DNA of 64,000 nucleotides from assembly GCA_001986395.2 (NCBI GenBank), contig MQVO02000002.1, positions 1,922,001-1,986,000 on the forward strand, given 5' to 3'. The notes below the pieces were generated by a model, which was not told the origin of the DNA, ran no database searches, and worked only from the letters and a program-made list of their open reading frames with translations. A program made the position numbers and the translations under genes. Below, one piece after another: positions 1 through 16,709 of this stretch (position 1 is the first letter of the stretch; each line of letters opens with the position of its first letter). Source of the DNA: Irpex lacteus (lineage: Eukaryota > Basidiomycota > Agaricomycetes > Polyporales > Irpicaceae).

Positions 1-1773
1 AGCGAAAGACTTGAAGACAACAGGTGCTGTGGTAAAGTAAGCGCATGTTGTGCATGTGACTGTTTGGAGTGGCTCACTGATGATGGTTTCGAATTCTCCG
101 TCTCAGCATCGCCGTGAGCCTGTCGATTATTACGAACGCCCTCGGAAGCCTGCTGTGGGCCTCGTATTCAAGCTACTGTGAGCTGTTTAATTCACTTTCT
201 ATATCATACGTCTCACTCGTGTTGCACAGATGGTCGGAAGCCAATTTATCTGCTGACACTCGCCGTGCAGTGCATCGGCTCTGTAGGCGTCGCGTCTGCT
301 TGGAACGTTCCGACACTTCTGGCATGGCGTATTGTTCAAGCGTTTGGATCATCAAGTGGACTCTCCGTAGGTATGGGTGTAATAGGTGATATCTACAAAA
401 TCGAAGAACGAGGGACAGCGTCTGGTGTCTTCTTCGCTGTACGTCGGGCTTACGAATCGGCCTCTCGTCCTGCCACTAACGAAATTGTCAGGCCGTTTTG
501 CTTGGACCGGCTCTCGCTCCTTTGGTAGGAGGGATTACAGCCCACTATTACTCATGGCGCATCATGCAGCTCGGCCTAGCTCTGTTTGCATTTACTTGCC
601 TCATTCTAACTGTGTTCCTGCAACCAGAAACTAGCCAGCCAGGTGCTCGTGGGATTGATAAAGCGAGGGCGAAGGGTGAAAGCGACCGTCTCGTCTTCTT
701 GAACCCTTTCAGGAGCTTGTGGCTATTGAGAAGTCCAAACATCGCTTTGCCAGTGAGTCCATCGCGCATTCATTCATGAACGCAAGATTAACCAGCTACT
801 GTAAGGCCTTGGAAGGCGCGTTCGTTCTTATCTCGGATTACAGTACGTAATTTCTAGTTTAATAACGAAACACCGGGGCTAACACTTCGTAGCCCTTATT
901 GTCCCTATTGCTTACACTATTGTACGTGAAAACCCAGATAATAGCTACGTTGAATCTCACGATCAATGATATAGGGTCAAAAATACGACATTACCAACGA
1001 AGCAATAGTCGGAGCTCTGTGCATCCCTCTCGGACTCGGTAACTGCAGTAAGCCCCTCTATCGTGCACTATACGTTCACGTCCTGATGACCACTTCGAAA
1101 CTCAGTTGGTGCTCCTCTCTCTGGAATGCTCTCAGATCGCATCCTCATTGCTGCACGCAAGAAGCGCGGGGGCGGATGGGTGCCCGAAGATCGCCTTCGA
1201 GCAAGCCTTATTGGCGCAGCCCTCTTCGTTCCACTCTCTGTCCTCTTCGAGGGCATCATTCTGCATTTCGTAGATGGGACTGTGGGGCTTGTGTTGATCG
1301 GCTTCTGTTTCTTCTTCAACGGTCTCGGAGTAAGTATACCCAGCCTCATTTGCAAAATCACCTGTTGACATCCGTGAATTTAGGTTGATTTTGTCCTGAG
1401 CCCACTCTCGGCGTACAATGTCGACATCTTGCACGATAGAAGTGCTGAAGTTATCGCAGCTTCAATGTAAGTTAAAATACTGGGACAAAGAGTACATGCT
1501 GATCAATCATGAATACCAGGGCGTTCCGTAGCATGCTCCTCTCGGGATCCGTTATATTAATCCTCCCCGCGATCAACAAGTTCGGCGTGCTTGCCACGAA
1601 CTCCGCTGTCGCGATATTATGCTGGATCGGATTCACGTACGTCTCAACACCAATACCTTCTCCTATGGAATCTGAAATCGGGTTCCGTTAGCTTCACGCT
1701 GTCGACAATCAAGTATGGAGACAGAATGCGGGCATGGGTTGATCTTGGGTTTAGTACGGCTGAAAACAACTAG
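1..1773 (+). CDS. MFS transporter, DHA1-like (copy 1, 5'-partial)
   Basis: Multi-exon major facilitator carrier, probably a drug/polyamine-type H+ antiporter in the plasma membrane. The window opens inside an exon (ARDLKTTGAVV-like, donor GTAAGC at about 36). Exons recognised in order carry SIAVSLSIITNALGSLLWAS, GRKPIYLL (the GRR/K motif between TM2 and TM3), the glycine-rich TM4-5 stretch, LGPALAPLVGG (antiporter motif C), LQPETSQPGARG, a cytosolic loop and the closing KYGDRMRAWVDLGFSTAENN with stop at 1771-1773. Almost every exon matches the copy that follows at 2198-4254, so this is a tandem duplicate. I saw no stop or frameshift in the visible exons. The N-terminal acidic dileucine tail must lie upstream of the window. 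Substrate is unknown. Confidence 0.85.
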
Positions 1774-2197
1774 AATCCGACGGCTTCACGTACTGAGGCT
1801 GGTAGTAGTCAAGTGGTGAGTGTTCAATAACGCGAGCTACTATTACTCTGCGTCTGATGACTCTCTCAGGTGTATCGTACACTTGTTAGAGGACAAAATT
1901 AAAATGTGGTTTTCTCACTGTTTGACTGCCAAACCGTACAATCTCGACATGACCCCATTCACTCGCCGAGAGAACACCGAGGCTCAATGCCGGGACGCTC
2001 ACACTGACGCCCTTTCAGTTGCAATCACTTGCCTCAGTCCTCCAATCCCCGAGGACGCACCCACGTTTATTGGCATTTGCGTGCCAGCACGCATCCTATC
2101 GGAACACTGGGACGTGATTGAGGGCTTCTTTTCCGACAAATATACCTTCGGTGAGCGTTCTTCACGCCAGCTCTATATACCTTGGTTCTCGACCGTC
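1774..2197. other. Spacer/promoter between the tandem MFS genes
   Basis: About 420 bp separate the stop of copy 1 from the ATG of copy 2. A long open frame crosses it but looks accidental and continues into the second gene out of context. A TATA-like string (CTATATA) lies near 2172-2178, only about 20 bp before the chosen ATG at 2198, so its use as a TATA box is doubtful. Confidence 0.3.
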
Positions 2198-4254
2198 ATG
2201 ACCACCCAAAACCCCCTCCTCGACTCGGAGGAGGCGAGCCTTGTGAATGAGCAGACTCCTCTGCTTGGGGATGGTGACTTGCAAAAGAAGCATGACGCTC
2301 TTTATAATAGGTTTACCAAGACGCAAAAGAGGACGATTCTAACCCTTATTTGTCTTGCAGCTGTAACACCTTGTGAGCGCAGAATAGACACTTCCTGCGA
2401 GCGGAGAGATATTGACCAATAATGCCCTCTCTGCATTTAGTGTTTATTTCGGGCTCGTTTATTCCTGCTATACCGCAGATAGCCAGAGATCTGAATACTA
2501 CTGCCGCAGTAGTGAAGTAAGGCTTTGTCATAGTGGTATTATTCACCGTCGCTGATCTTGATTTTCATCAACAGCGTAGCAGTCAGCCTCTCTGTTCTAT
2601 CGAATGCTTTTGGTAGTCTCCTGTGGTCCTCTTACTCAAGCTACTGTAAGTCGCTCATGCATACCTCTCGGTAAACTATATCCTGATACTGCCTATCAGA
2701 TGGGCGAAGACCGATATACTTGCTCTCACTATCGATCCAGTGCCTAGGCTCGTTCGGCGTTGCCTCTGCGGGAAGCGTCCCTGCACTCTTGATATGGCGC
2801 GTGATTCAGGCATTCGGTTGCTCCAGTGGAATGTCTGTGGGTATGGGCGTGATTGGAGATATCTTCAAAGTCGAAGAGCGAGGAACCGCATCTGGAATAT
2901 TCTTTGCTGTAAGACAATTTACCCCGCCGAATACGTATAAACTAACATCTAGTATGATGCTCAGTCAAATCTATTAGGCCCGGCCCTTGCACCCTTCGTC
3001 GGAGGTATCACCGCTCACTACTGGTCCTGGCGTGTGCTGCAATATGGCTTGCTGCTGTTCGCTCTAGGGTGTTTGATGCTCACAGTATTCTTGCAACCCG
3101 AAACGAGCCAGCCGGGTGCGCGCGGCATTGAGAAGGCGAGAGCTAAAGGGGAGAAAGATCGGTTTGTACTCCTGAATCCTTTCAAAAGTTTAGGACTATT
3201 ACGCAGCCCGAACATCGGGCTTCCTGTAAGTATCACTGCAGAAGTCTGTCTAGCTATGACTAAGGCAAGGTATCCATTCATTAGGCTTTGGAAGGCGCGT
3301 TTGCCATGATTGGTAACTACGGTACGCATCGTAGCACCCTGTTTAAACTGGATCCTCCTGATGACAGTCTCTTCAGCCCTGATAGTTCCAGTAACATACA
3401 CTATTGTAAGACTCAAGTCTCTAGATCTTTACGTTACGCAAACTGAGGAAGGTCAATTCGGTAGGGGAAAACGTTCAATATCTCAAACTCAGCGATAATA
3501 GGAGCTTTGTGCTTTCCTCTCGGACTTGGAAACTGCAGTACGTTGCTTCATGTCTCTAAAGTACCAAACTCATCATAAAAACTGCAGTTGGCGCACCCCT
3601 TTCCGGAATGCTTTCCGACCGTATTATTATCGCAGCGCGTAAGAGACGTGGCGGCGTGTGGGTGCCAGAGGATCGTCTACAAGCGGCTTTGCTAGGTGCA
3701 GGGTTGCTTGCCCCGTGCTCCACTTTGATCGTAGGCATAATCCTCCAGTTCATGCACAATACTGCTGGTCTTGTTTTGGTCTGCATATTCTTCTTTATCA
3801 ATGGCGTCGGAGTGAGTGACTTCGTGGATTGCATTATGAAAACCTTTGACATCACATAGGTCGATTTTGTCATGAGCCCTCTCGCTGCCTACAACGTTGA
3901 CATCCTACATGATCGCAGTGCAGAAGTTATTGCCGCCACAATGTGAGATTATTGCTTACAAGTCGCTCACACTTAATTAAAGTACACTTCATAGGTCATT
4001 CCGCAGCATCCTAATATCAAGCTCTGTTGTGTTGATCCTTCCAATGATCAACACATTCGGGCCTCTCCTTGCTTATGGTACGATCGCAATCCTGTCGTGG
4101 GTGGGATTCAGGTATGCGCTCTCCTTCCTACATAGTACGCATGCGATCAGTATCATTGACCGTACTATGCAGTTTTATTCTAGTCACAATCAAATATGGC
4201 GATAGAATGCGTTCATGGGTCGATCTCGGGTTTAGTACCGCGGAAACAAACTAG
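2198..4254 (+). CDS. MFS transporter, DHA1-like (copy 2)
   Basis: Complete second copy of the tandem pair. The ATG at 2198 gives MTTQNPLLDSEEASLV, an acidic cytosolic head with dileucine-like motifs, then KRTILTLICLAAVTP entering TM1. About ten introns follow at the same places as in copy 1. Later blocks are GRRPIYLLSLSIQCLGS, VGMGVIGDIFKVEERGTAS, LGPALAPFVGGITAHYWSW (motif C), LQPETSQPGARG, VGAPLSGMLSDR, MSPLAAYNVDILHDRS and the tail KYGDRMRSWVDLGFSTAETN, stop at 4252-4254. The layout fits a 12-TM DHA1 carrier of the Tpo/Qdr/Aqr kind, which export drugs, polyamines or organic acids. Specificity cannot be read from sequence. Family assignment is firm, the exact splice sites less so. Confidence 0.88.
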
Positions 4255-4515
4255 AAATTTCATTCCACGGCCGGCACTGGCCGCGTTAGAGGTCCGCGAT
4301 TAGAGCGTTTCTAGTTTAACTGGTAACAATGTGTAGCCAATAATACCGCTATACCTATAGATTTTCCACCGCAGAGTAACAATCGAGGTCCAAGAATAGA
4401 TCTGACATGAATTCATTGAAACAACGGGATATGGAATGCAAATGAAGAGAAGAATAAGTGCAAAGTATTGTGTGTCGAAGGAGTTACATGAACGGGAATG
4501 TCGTGGTTCATACTA

Positions 4516-6717
4516 CTACTCGTCATCGATGATACCATCAGAGCCAGGAGAGCCTGGAGGGACATGTGCCTCGATATCGAGATCAGCCTCCTGAGCGTCG
4601 GCAGGTGCATATCGACTGTGGAAATAGACACCTTCGCGCTTGGTAAACTCACGCATGAGCTCTTTGCGATACCCCCTTTTCATCGAGAAACTGTAAGCGT
4701 CAGGCTCTTCATCATCCAGCTCAAAGGCTTTCAAGGCATAGCTGTTATGCACTATTTCACCGTCAGGCGTTAGAGCCATGCGAGGGAACCTCGGGTCCCG
4801 TCCAGAACGGAACGTGGAGAACCGCATGCCGCTACGGCCAGTATCAACATCAGAAAACTGGGAAGGAGGAACTACAGCGTTGGACGTCAGACGATGCATC
4901 GCGTGAATTTGGGTGTGGCACTCACGCTCGTAGTCTTTGGCTGCAAGTGCGTTCCAGTCAATGGAGTTAAAGTATGGATGCCTTTTCAGCCAGTCGGACG
5001 GCCTGCGACGTTTGGGATCGCGTGCAAGCATCTGTTATGTACTTTTTAGACGAAACCAGCTCAGCACGTGATACGAGCGATGAAAGCTTACATAGGTCAA
5101 CAAATGTCGTAATTGACCGTCCTCGACTTCCTCAAGTGGAATGTTGTGTAGCATCATCATCCGCTTTATCTCTGCCGTCGTCTTGGCGGAGTAGAAAGAG
5201 GTTGTCCGATTCGTAGCCATCTCGAAGATGACCATACCCATGGCCCATATATCAACCTGCCAGCTGTATCCATGTTTCGAGGTGACCGTAACGACCTCGG
5301 GAGCCCAGTACCCTGCAGTCCCCGCCACATCATACATACATAGATCCCCAACACCTTGGTCCTCGGTCTCCGTGATTCGAGCGAGGCCAAAGTCAGTAAT
5401 TGCAACATGCCCGTGCGCATCGAGGACGATATTCTCAAGCTTAATGTCACGGTGAACAATTCCGGCCTGGTGAAGATTCTCCACTGCGTGGACCTGATAA
5501 GCTGTCAGCATTCAACACAACTTTGAACGGCTGGAGATGAGACGTACGATTTCTGCTGAGTACAGCAACACGTCATTCTCTGTCAATGGTTCTCTCTCCA
5601 TCCGCTGAAGCATGTTTTCTCTAAGACAAGGCTGAGAGAGAGGGTGAGTCTCGGGGTTACATAGCTTTTAGGTGTGAAAACTCACCATCACTATGTAGAT
5701 GTTATCATCATCGGCCCACGCGGAGAGCATAGGGCACACAAACGACAAGTCTGCGTTGGTAGCCCGTTTAAGAGCATACAATTCATTGATTATACGGTCA
5801 CGACCAGAGGAGCGTCGATATACCATCGCCTTATGAACGACCTTGATCGCTACTTCCTCCCCATCCTCGCTCATCGCGTACATAACTCTTCCAAATGCTC
5901 CCAGTCCGAGCATATCAGACACCGAGTAAGTCTCCGTCAGCATGTCGTTGTACAGAGTCACGACGTCGCTCGGAGTCTTCTTGTCCCTGTTTTCTGCTTG
6001 TTCCTTCCGACGAGCTTGAAGCTTGGCCGCGACCCGCTCTCGGAATGAAGAGCCATCCGACGTCCATGAAGATGGCTCGTAGGAGCTCCCGCTCTCGCTG
6101 GCGGAGGCTGAGGCCTTTCGAGAAGAACTGCTTGCACACTCGGAGACGGTCTTTTGCTCGACTGGATGAGCCTCAGCCTTCTGGGCACGTAATTCGCGAT
6201 AACGGGCAGATAAAGCCTTGACATCGAAGATATCATAGCTGGAACGGAAGGGAGGAAACAGCGGCCGCGAGCTGGGCAGAGCGGCAGCACTATAAGATTG
6301 AGAGGTGGGAAGGGAAGGGCGGACAGGTGCAGTGGCATTTGTGTCGTTATGAGCGTCGTCGTCCGTGTGTATGGGTAGGATACTGCGAAGGGCAGGCACA
6401 AAAGCATATTGCGAATCGCCTGACTTTCTTGCATCGTTGTCGGCTCCATCACCGGTCTCAACGGGAAACAGGATAGCAGAAGTCGGTCTGGATGAGCCCG
6501 TAGGGAATGCGATTGTATTGTGAGCTTTGGGTGTAGTGCGGGAGCGAGGGGACGGTAAGGGAGTCTTCTGCTCGTCATGGTCAAATTCATAGTCCACGGT
6601 CAAAAGCTGAGACGAGTTGCCATCGTGCGGGGGGTCAGATGATGAGTCGGCATTGCTAGACGAAGGCAAATCCGCCAGGTGGGTCTTGGACATTGCTTGT
6701 ACAAGGTCGGTTGACAT
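4516..6717 (-). CDS. Ser/Thr protein kinase with long disordered N-terminus
   Basis: The minus-strand ATG at 6717 gives [20 protein letters not shown]; upstream in-frame sequence looks like leader. About 240 residues of Ser/Pro-rich disordered head come first, then a kinase domain: [12 protein letters not shown] (P-loop), VAIKVVHK (catalytic Lys), an exon with [20 protein letters not shown], then [14 protein letters not shown] (catalytic loop), ITDFGLARI (DFG) and [11 protein letters not shown] (APE). The last exon reads [20 protein letters not shown] and then [18 protein letters not shown], which resembles the AGC-kinase C-tail. All catalytic residues are present, so it should be active. It looks like a fungal AGC/CAMK-type kinase of unknown pathway. 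Introns lie at about 5032-5075, 5500-5550 and 5620-5685. Confidence 0.85.
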
Positions 6718-8900
6718 GACGGTTGAATTGAAACTGGGAAGAAATGAAGTGAGGTGCAAGAGGAGCTTGCTAATGAGTATTTGAGGGAAACAGGGATGGT
6801 CACGTTGAGCTATGATCATAAGCGCTAGCTTTGCGGTATTCTTGATGTTGGCCTTTGAAGATCAGGTACGGTGGCCAACGACGACCAGTGAATGCGTCCT
6901 GCAAGATTAGGGCGCCATTTTTATCCGTCGGCCAGAGGCCACAGGGCCTTTGTCCATTCCGACAACGTGGCCAGTGCCTGGGACAAATTGCGAACGGCCA
7001 GGATACAAAGGCCATTGTGGCCATGCACGAGGATATAAAGAGCCGAGTGCCGCTGAACTGTCGGACAATGCAGCACGTTGCAATACACCGGCTGATAATA
7101 TAATACGTGATCTCTGCTAGGTCGTGTTCAGATTTCTTGGAAAGTCACCTTACGCGTTAGTACCTCGATGAGCCGCGCAAGTCCTGTTCACGGTCAGCCT
7201 ATATATCCTTCTTTTTTAAAATGATCAACGTACTGATTCTACCAGGACGCCACTTGATATCGTCTCGTAAATAGCATGGTCTGAACTTTTGGTGCCGTTG
7301 CTCGAGCCTCCGCAATGGGGGAACGCATCCAAGCCAAGGTTCCTGCATGAAAACAATAGCGACTCCATATCCTCTTCATTTGCTAGGCATGGGGGCCAAG
7401 TTGGCACTCCGCATTTCAATGCGCATTGACCTCGGAAAGGTGCTACAATTCCCGCAACATAGAAGCCACGCTCTCGTGGACAGTGCAGCTGTACCAAAAA
7501 TTGAGTGTAAGCCACCAAACTGTGACTTCGTTCAAAACATACGTATGGATTAGATCAATGCACATCTACTCTGCAGCACACGAGACAACGGTAAGCTGAC
7601 CAACACCAATACAAAGAGAACAGTTTATGCGCACTTAGCTCTATGCTGGTCCGAAGTCTCCCCCGACTCTTCGACAAATCCACAGAAGGCTTGTGCTAGG
7701 GAATGGCTGCATTCCGAATACGCACAGTGGACTGGTAGTCATTGCTTGAGGACGGTGTCTTGGATGACGCCGGTGAGTTCAACATTGTCCAATGATAGGA
7801 ACGCCTGTCTACGCAACATGGTACCGATGAGGCCATAGTCGAGGCGGGAACAGATGTGCCCGAACTTCTAGGAGGCGGTTGTCGAGAGAGTCGAAATCGA
7901 CGATCCCCGCCGAACTTATGTAACGACTTCGAAGCCACCTCAATTGTGATTTGCCTTCCAATTTGCTAACGAACTGACCTTTTCAACACAAGCGCTCCCT
8001 TCCATTCACAATCCCACCAAAGGTTGCTAAGCTTTATTTGTTACTATAAAACACGGAAGGAGGGGGCATTCTCTATACCACCCCCACGAAAAAACAACGA
8101 GATTTTCACAAGTCGCAGCCCATAAGTCCGTCGACTTTGCAAACAAACTAGAAAGCGTATTATACATGAGGGAATGCATGCAATAGCGACAGTCCGATAA
8201 GCAGTGCAAACAAGCAAAAATCATGCATCCGGAGGCGATGGACCGACAAGGACATAGACAAAGGGGAGGAGAAGGAGGAACGAATCATTCGTCCCTCGTC
8301 CTGCGATGGCCCTACTTTGTGTCCTAAGTCAAGTGGCCATGAATGAACGATGCGTGTCGAGAATTCCAGAGGGTGGTGAAAAGATGGCAGGACATACGGG
8401 GGAGAATAATACTACTAACTGAACGGGAAGATGGTGAATGGGTAGAACGGAACATGGTAATTCTTATGTTTCGAGCTTTCAGCTAAAATATGTCGTCGAT
8501 GAGGCATGAGGGGGGAGAGAGGCGTGAATCATGGGAGGGGCGTAGAGGCTACTGAGAGCTCTTGAGACGGGTCGACGTTCAGCGTGAGAAGTGGAAAAGT
8601 GTATGATGAGGCGGAAACAGGATTTCAAAAAGGGAGGAAGAAGATGATACGCGCAAAACATAATATTCTCCGGTAACTTGATGAAGCAGGGTATGAGATG
8701 ACATGGATAATGCTACAATAATGCAAGGGAATGGGAAGTGACTCGATTGTTTGTACAGTGCCAGCGCGAGCCTATAAATGATTGAATAAGTACGGTTGTG
8801 GAGGAGGCCGGAACACGCTAACACATGCGACATGCAGCAACAATGGTGGGGCAGACAAAGACTCACGAAATTCCTCATTGTTGGGATCCCAAGCTGAAGT
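6718..8900. other. Gene-poor region, about 2.2 kb
   Basis: No convincing gene. It holds the kinase promoter at its left end and, near 6800-7024, a possible transposase scrap (listed separately). Short open frames at 7225-7518 and 7696-7938 (minus) have neither a recognisable motif nor supporting splice context. The right part, 8000-8900, is probably the 3' flank of the gene at 8901-10933. Confidence 0.5.
6800..7024 (-). pseudogene. Possible pogo/DDE transposase remnant
   Basis: A minus-strand open stretch ends with GALILQDAFTGRR followed by WPPYLIFKGQHQEY. The arrangement of a short beta strand, a gap, PPYLIFKG and Q/H resembles the second DDE block of pogo/Tigger transposases (typically PPFIIFKGK followed by HL and W). 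No upstream helix-turn-helix, no aspartates and no terminal repeats were found, so at most this is a fragment. The identification rests on one short motif and could be chance. Confidence 0.3.
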
Positions 8901-10933
8901 CTACTCAACGTCAATCTCATCATCAGCACTTGACCCGTCAACGACGCTTTCAAGTTCCGCAGCGACAAAGCCACGCAGAGGACTAGGCGCAGGCCTTGTC
9001 CCTGCAGCAGACGTTCTGCGACCAGCAAGTGACCGAGAAGAATCGCGCCTCTTGAGAACCATGTTCGCCACAAGCTGAGGTACACTCCGCATCGAGCCTC
9101 TTCCCTGAAAGACTGATCTGTCCAAATCCATCTTCAGATCCAAAATCGCGCCAATCTCCCTGAGCCGGTGTTTCTCCTTCTTCCTTGCCTTTCTTGCCTC
9201 CGCACGCATCTCACTCGCAACGCGCAGCTCTTGTCGCCGCGTGTACATCACCATCGGATCCGACACCACCTTCGAAGGGTCAAGCAACGCAGAGATATCC
9301 TTGACACGGCGATCAAGGGCATTCTCTCTCTCCCGAGCGGACGTCTCGGCTTGTTGCACCGAGTCGTAGTAGGAACGAAGAAGCTGATACTCGTCCTCGG
9401 GAAGTCCAGAGGACGCGATGTCGACCTGACCTTCGAGAATTTGTAGCTCGTAGTCAGACGGCGATGGTGAGCGAGCGAATGGCGGATCAACGCCAGACGG
9501 CTCGACAAAGAGGCCCAACCCGTCGCTGGGGATGGGAGGGCCCAGCAACGAAGGGGATATGGTCCCATCAGATGGCACCTCGAACATATCGTCCGAGGCG
9601 TCAGGAAGGAGTTGCATGAGCGGAGAATGAGGGAAGAGGGTGCGGACGGCACATCGTCCATGTCGAGATCGGGTAGCTCTTGTACAGGCGAGAATCCATA
9701 AGCCGGCTCATCGAACAGGTCCGGGAGCGCCACAGGTTGTGAGTCCGTGTCATACAGCGACTCCTTGATGTCCATAGTGCTGTCATCTTCTAACTCTGCG
9801 TCAAATCCCTGGAGGGGCAAAAGTAACGAGCCTGGCTGTGGCGACGACGGAGGGTCAAGTTCCATCGGTTGACTAGATTCCCACAGCGACTCGAGCTCTG
9901 GCATGGGCTTGAGTAAGGTTGTACGAGCCCGCAAAGGTTGATGGATACTCGAGGTCTTGGAAGCCGCGAACTTGAAATCTTCCAAACCGGCCGAGTCTAG
10001 AGACAGACCTCTTGTCTTCTGCGGTGCGTTGCTACTGCCCTCGAGCATGCCATCGTAAGCAACAGCTATGCCGTTCAAAGGGGCCAAGCTTGAGTCCCAA
10101 GTGCTCTGCTGGGCCTCATTACCATGATCAGGTACGTGACATCGAAAGACGTCGGCAGGGGTAGGCCACGTGGTCATGGGGAGCTCTGGCGAGAGTGCCT
10201 CAACCTCGAGAGGAGAGAGGCGAGTACCATCGCCAAAGCCATAGTCGGCATAGCTGGGCACATGCACATCAAAGTCATCGCTGTCGGGCCCGTCCCAGCG
10301 ACGCTGTCGTTTGCAGGAAATCGATGAGTCATGATCGTGGCCGCCTGGATACGAACGCGCACCCAGTGGTGAAGTGGCGAAGTCGTTGTCGGTAGGTGCG
10401 GTAGACGTAGGAGAAAGCTGCAACAAGTCCAAGGAGGATGCACTAGTGGCGCACTCGCGCACACGAGGTAAAGACCGCTGAACTAACTCCGGGGTATCGA
10501 GAGGTGGAGACGGTGGCTGGGGTTGGTAGAATCCATCGTGTGGCGCAGGATAGTAGCCAGTTAGCGACGATGATGAGTGCTCCGGACAAGAGTGAGTATT
10601 CATCAAGCTTGGATCGCAATCGCAAGGAAGCGGTAGCAGAGCCGAATCTGAACTGGCAGGCGAAGAATATATATCACCTATAAAGAGATTCTGGGTGTCC
10701 TGTGGCGCCTTATGTTGCTGGGGTGGGAGAAAGAACGATAGGAGCGGTTTATAGGAATCCGGTTCTGACAACTGCGTACAAGAGTCAGGACGACAGCACC
10801 AAGTGTCCAGAGGGTGATCGTGGTGTTGTGGGCCGTGCGAAACCAGAGTGGGGGCCGTACAGTCTGCGGAGGGTAACTCGTTGATATTATGAGGACGATG
10901 ATACTTGGGGTGAGTATCAGGATAAGTCTCCAT
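8901..10933 (-). CDS. Acidic, Pro/Ser-rich unknown protein with basic C-terminal helix
   Basis: The ATG at 10933 (METYPDTHPKY) is preferred because the longer frame begins with GTG. The first ~430 residues are low-complexity, rich in Pro, Ser and Asp, with many SP dipeptides. The frame then changes near 9580-9652 and continues as VPSDGTISPSLLGPP, followed by a conserved-looking charged helix (EYQLLRSYYDSVQQAETSA, then RRQELRVASEMRAEARKARK and REIGAILDLKMD) and QLVANMVLKRRDSSRSLAGR, stop at 8901. The frame change is explained either by a 74-nt intron (9652 down to 9579, GTGCCG...TTCGAG, with CTGAC about 20 nt before the end) or by a 1-nt lesion. An uncharacterised basidiomycete-type nuclear or regulatory protein is my best guess; no DNA-binding domain is seen. 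Confidence 0.65.
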
Positions 10934-12636
10934 AATATCAGCGGCCAGAACCAGCACTTTGAAGAATAGGCGGAGCGGTGAGCATCGGTTGAGAGGGGTA
11001 CCAGGGAAGAGGCAAAAAAGTGATGCTCACAAGCAATCCGAGTTGTTCGTACCGCAAAATTACAGAGACATAAGCCAAAAGCAAAGGAAATGAGAATCAA
11101 GAGTTATCGTGAGCGTAGATGGAGGATTGGTGGTCAACGCTGGGAGCATCCGCTTCCAACGTCGTTGCAAGAGGTCGACCGCCAGCGACTAGAGGGAGGT
11201 AACCTCGTGGGGGACCCCTGGCACCTTTCTGCGCCACAAAGCAAGGCTTAGGAGGCTAAACACTCTCACTCCTCCGACACAGCCTCTCTTCATTCTCTGC
11301 CACACGCAGTAGCAGCATAGCACGCAGAAATACTGCGCTGCCTGCGAATGCATACATTGTTGAGCATGTCCGCGCACAGGACTCACTGCGGAGCGGCCAG
11401 GACGGGGTCCTCCCTTCCTGCTCTCTGCCGACGCGTCTATCAAGCATCGAGTGGGCTAACTCGAACTCGGTGGTTGTCATCTGCCAGCACACCCAACAAG
11501 TCTGGGGGAAAGCCACCACGGCTACTTGACGGGTGAACACCACGTTGTCAAGAACCATCAGAATGAAATGCACAGCCCGCACACGGACGTCCACGCGAAT
11601 AATCGTCCATGCACCAGCCTCGTGGCCACCCTGACATGTCTAGCCGCAATCTACGACGCTCTTATGTCTTGTAAATGCCAGCTACGGTGCAATTTGGAGT
11701 GCTGGGACAAGAAAGACCATTGCGTCAACGCTTACTCCGACCTCATCTCTGCCAGCCGGTCAGATTTTCAGAGGCCACCTGAAATGTCCTCATCACAAAG
11801 GTACTGCACCTCGCGATAGTTGGGATCGATCCGACATCGGTTCCCACTAACGTTTCTTTCCCCACAGAGCAGTGACTAGACCATGATTAAGGAAATACAA
11901 ATCACCCGATGCTTGATACACCGTTAACGTTCCTAGTCCGCGGCAGGTAGTAGCATTATACAATTGGAGAGGTTAAGCCACCACCCCGTCAATTTCCACG
12001 TTCAGAGGCCGATTACTTATCGACCAAGAAGTTCTTTCAAAAAGAGACGTACGTTATGAAGCTCAGGGTCTCAATAGTCCAGGAGTCTAGGGCCAGGCGT
12101 AGGTGCACGCCCTCCAAGGATGTTCATACCATGACCGAATGCGTGGTCGGCAGTACTCGTCACCCCGGTCTTCATTCAAGCAAAATTAACGCTTCTCCGT
12201 TTGTACGTATGTATAGGACTACTCCTGAAAAATCTTCACTCGAGAAACACGCAACTTCGACGTCTACACGTGTTGAGAAGGAAAACGGAGAAAGATGGCT
12301 GAAAGACAGCGTCGAAGCAACCTTCCATTCACCAAAAGAATGAAACAGAAAAGGTATCGATGGAAGGTGTGAGGAGGATAATGAGGTATGGTTGAGCACG
12401 GATACAGAATAGAAACACAGCGCACAGCTACATACAACAACAAGCAGGTCAGAAGTATCTTCTACAACAATACACCCTTAGGGAGACAGACACACGACAA
12501 CACATAGCGACCTCTATAGCACCACGAAGAAAAGGTATCCGTGAACGCACAAAGACATGGGTTATCATACACTTGCCCTCACTCGTTCGCGCCCGTCACC
12601 TTGGCAAGTGGCAGACGAGTGGCGTCGCTTGCAGTT
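10934..12636. other. Intergenic, about 1.7 kb
   Basis: No gene supported. The left part is the promoter and leader side of the minus-strand gene ending at 10933. The right part, up to 12636, is the 3' flank of the SRPK kinase. Open frames at 11256-11594 and 11526-11819 overlap on opposite strands, lack motifs and look like noise. Confidence 0.5.

Positions 12637-16709
<4,073 letters not shown>

Noticed and set aside
1820..2422. 200-codon open frame before and into MFS copy 2
   Set aside because: It overlaps the real first exon and runs into the first intron. The true start at 2198 gives the expected acidic MFS head; the upstream part has no motif.
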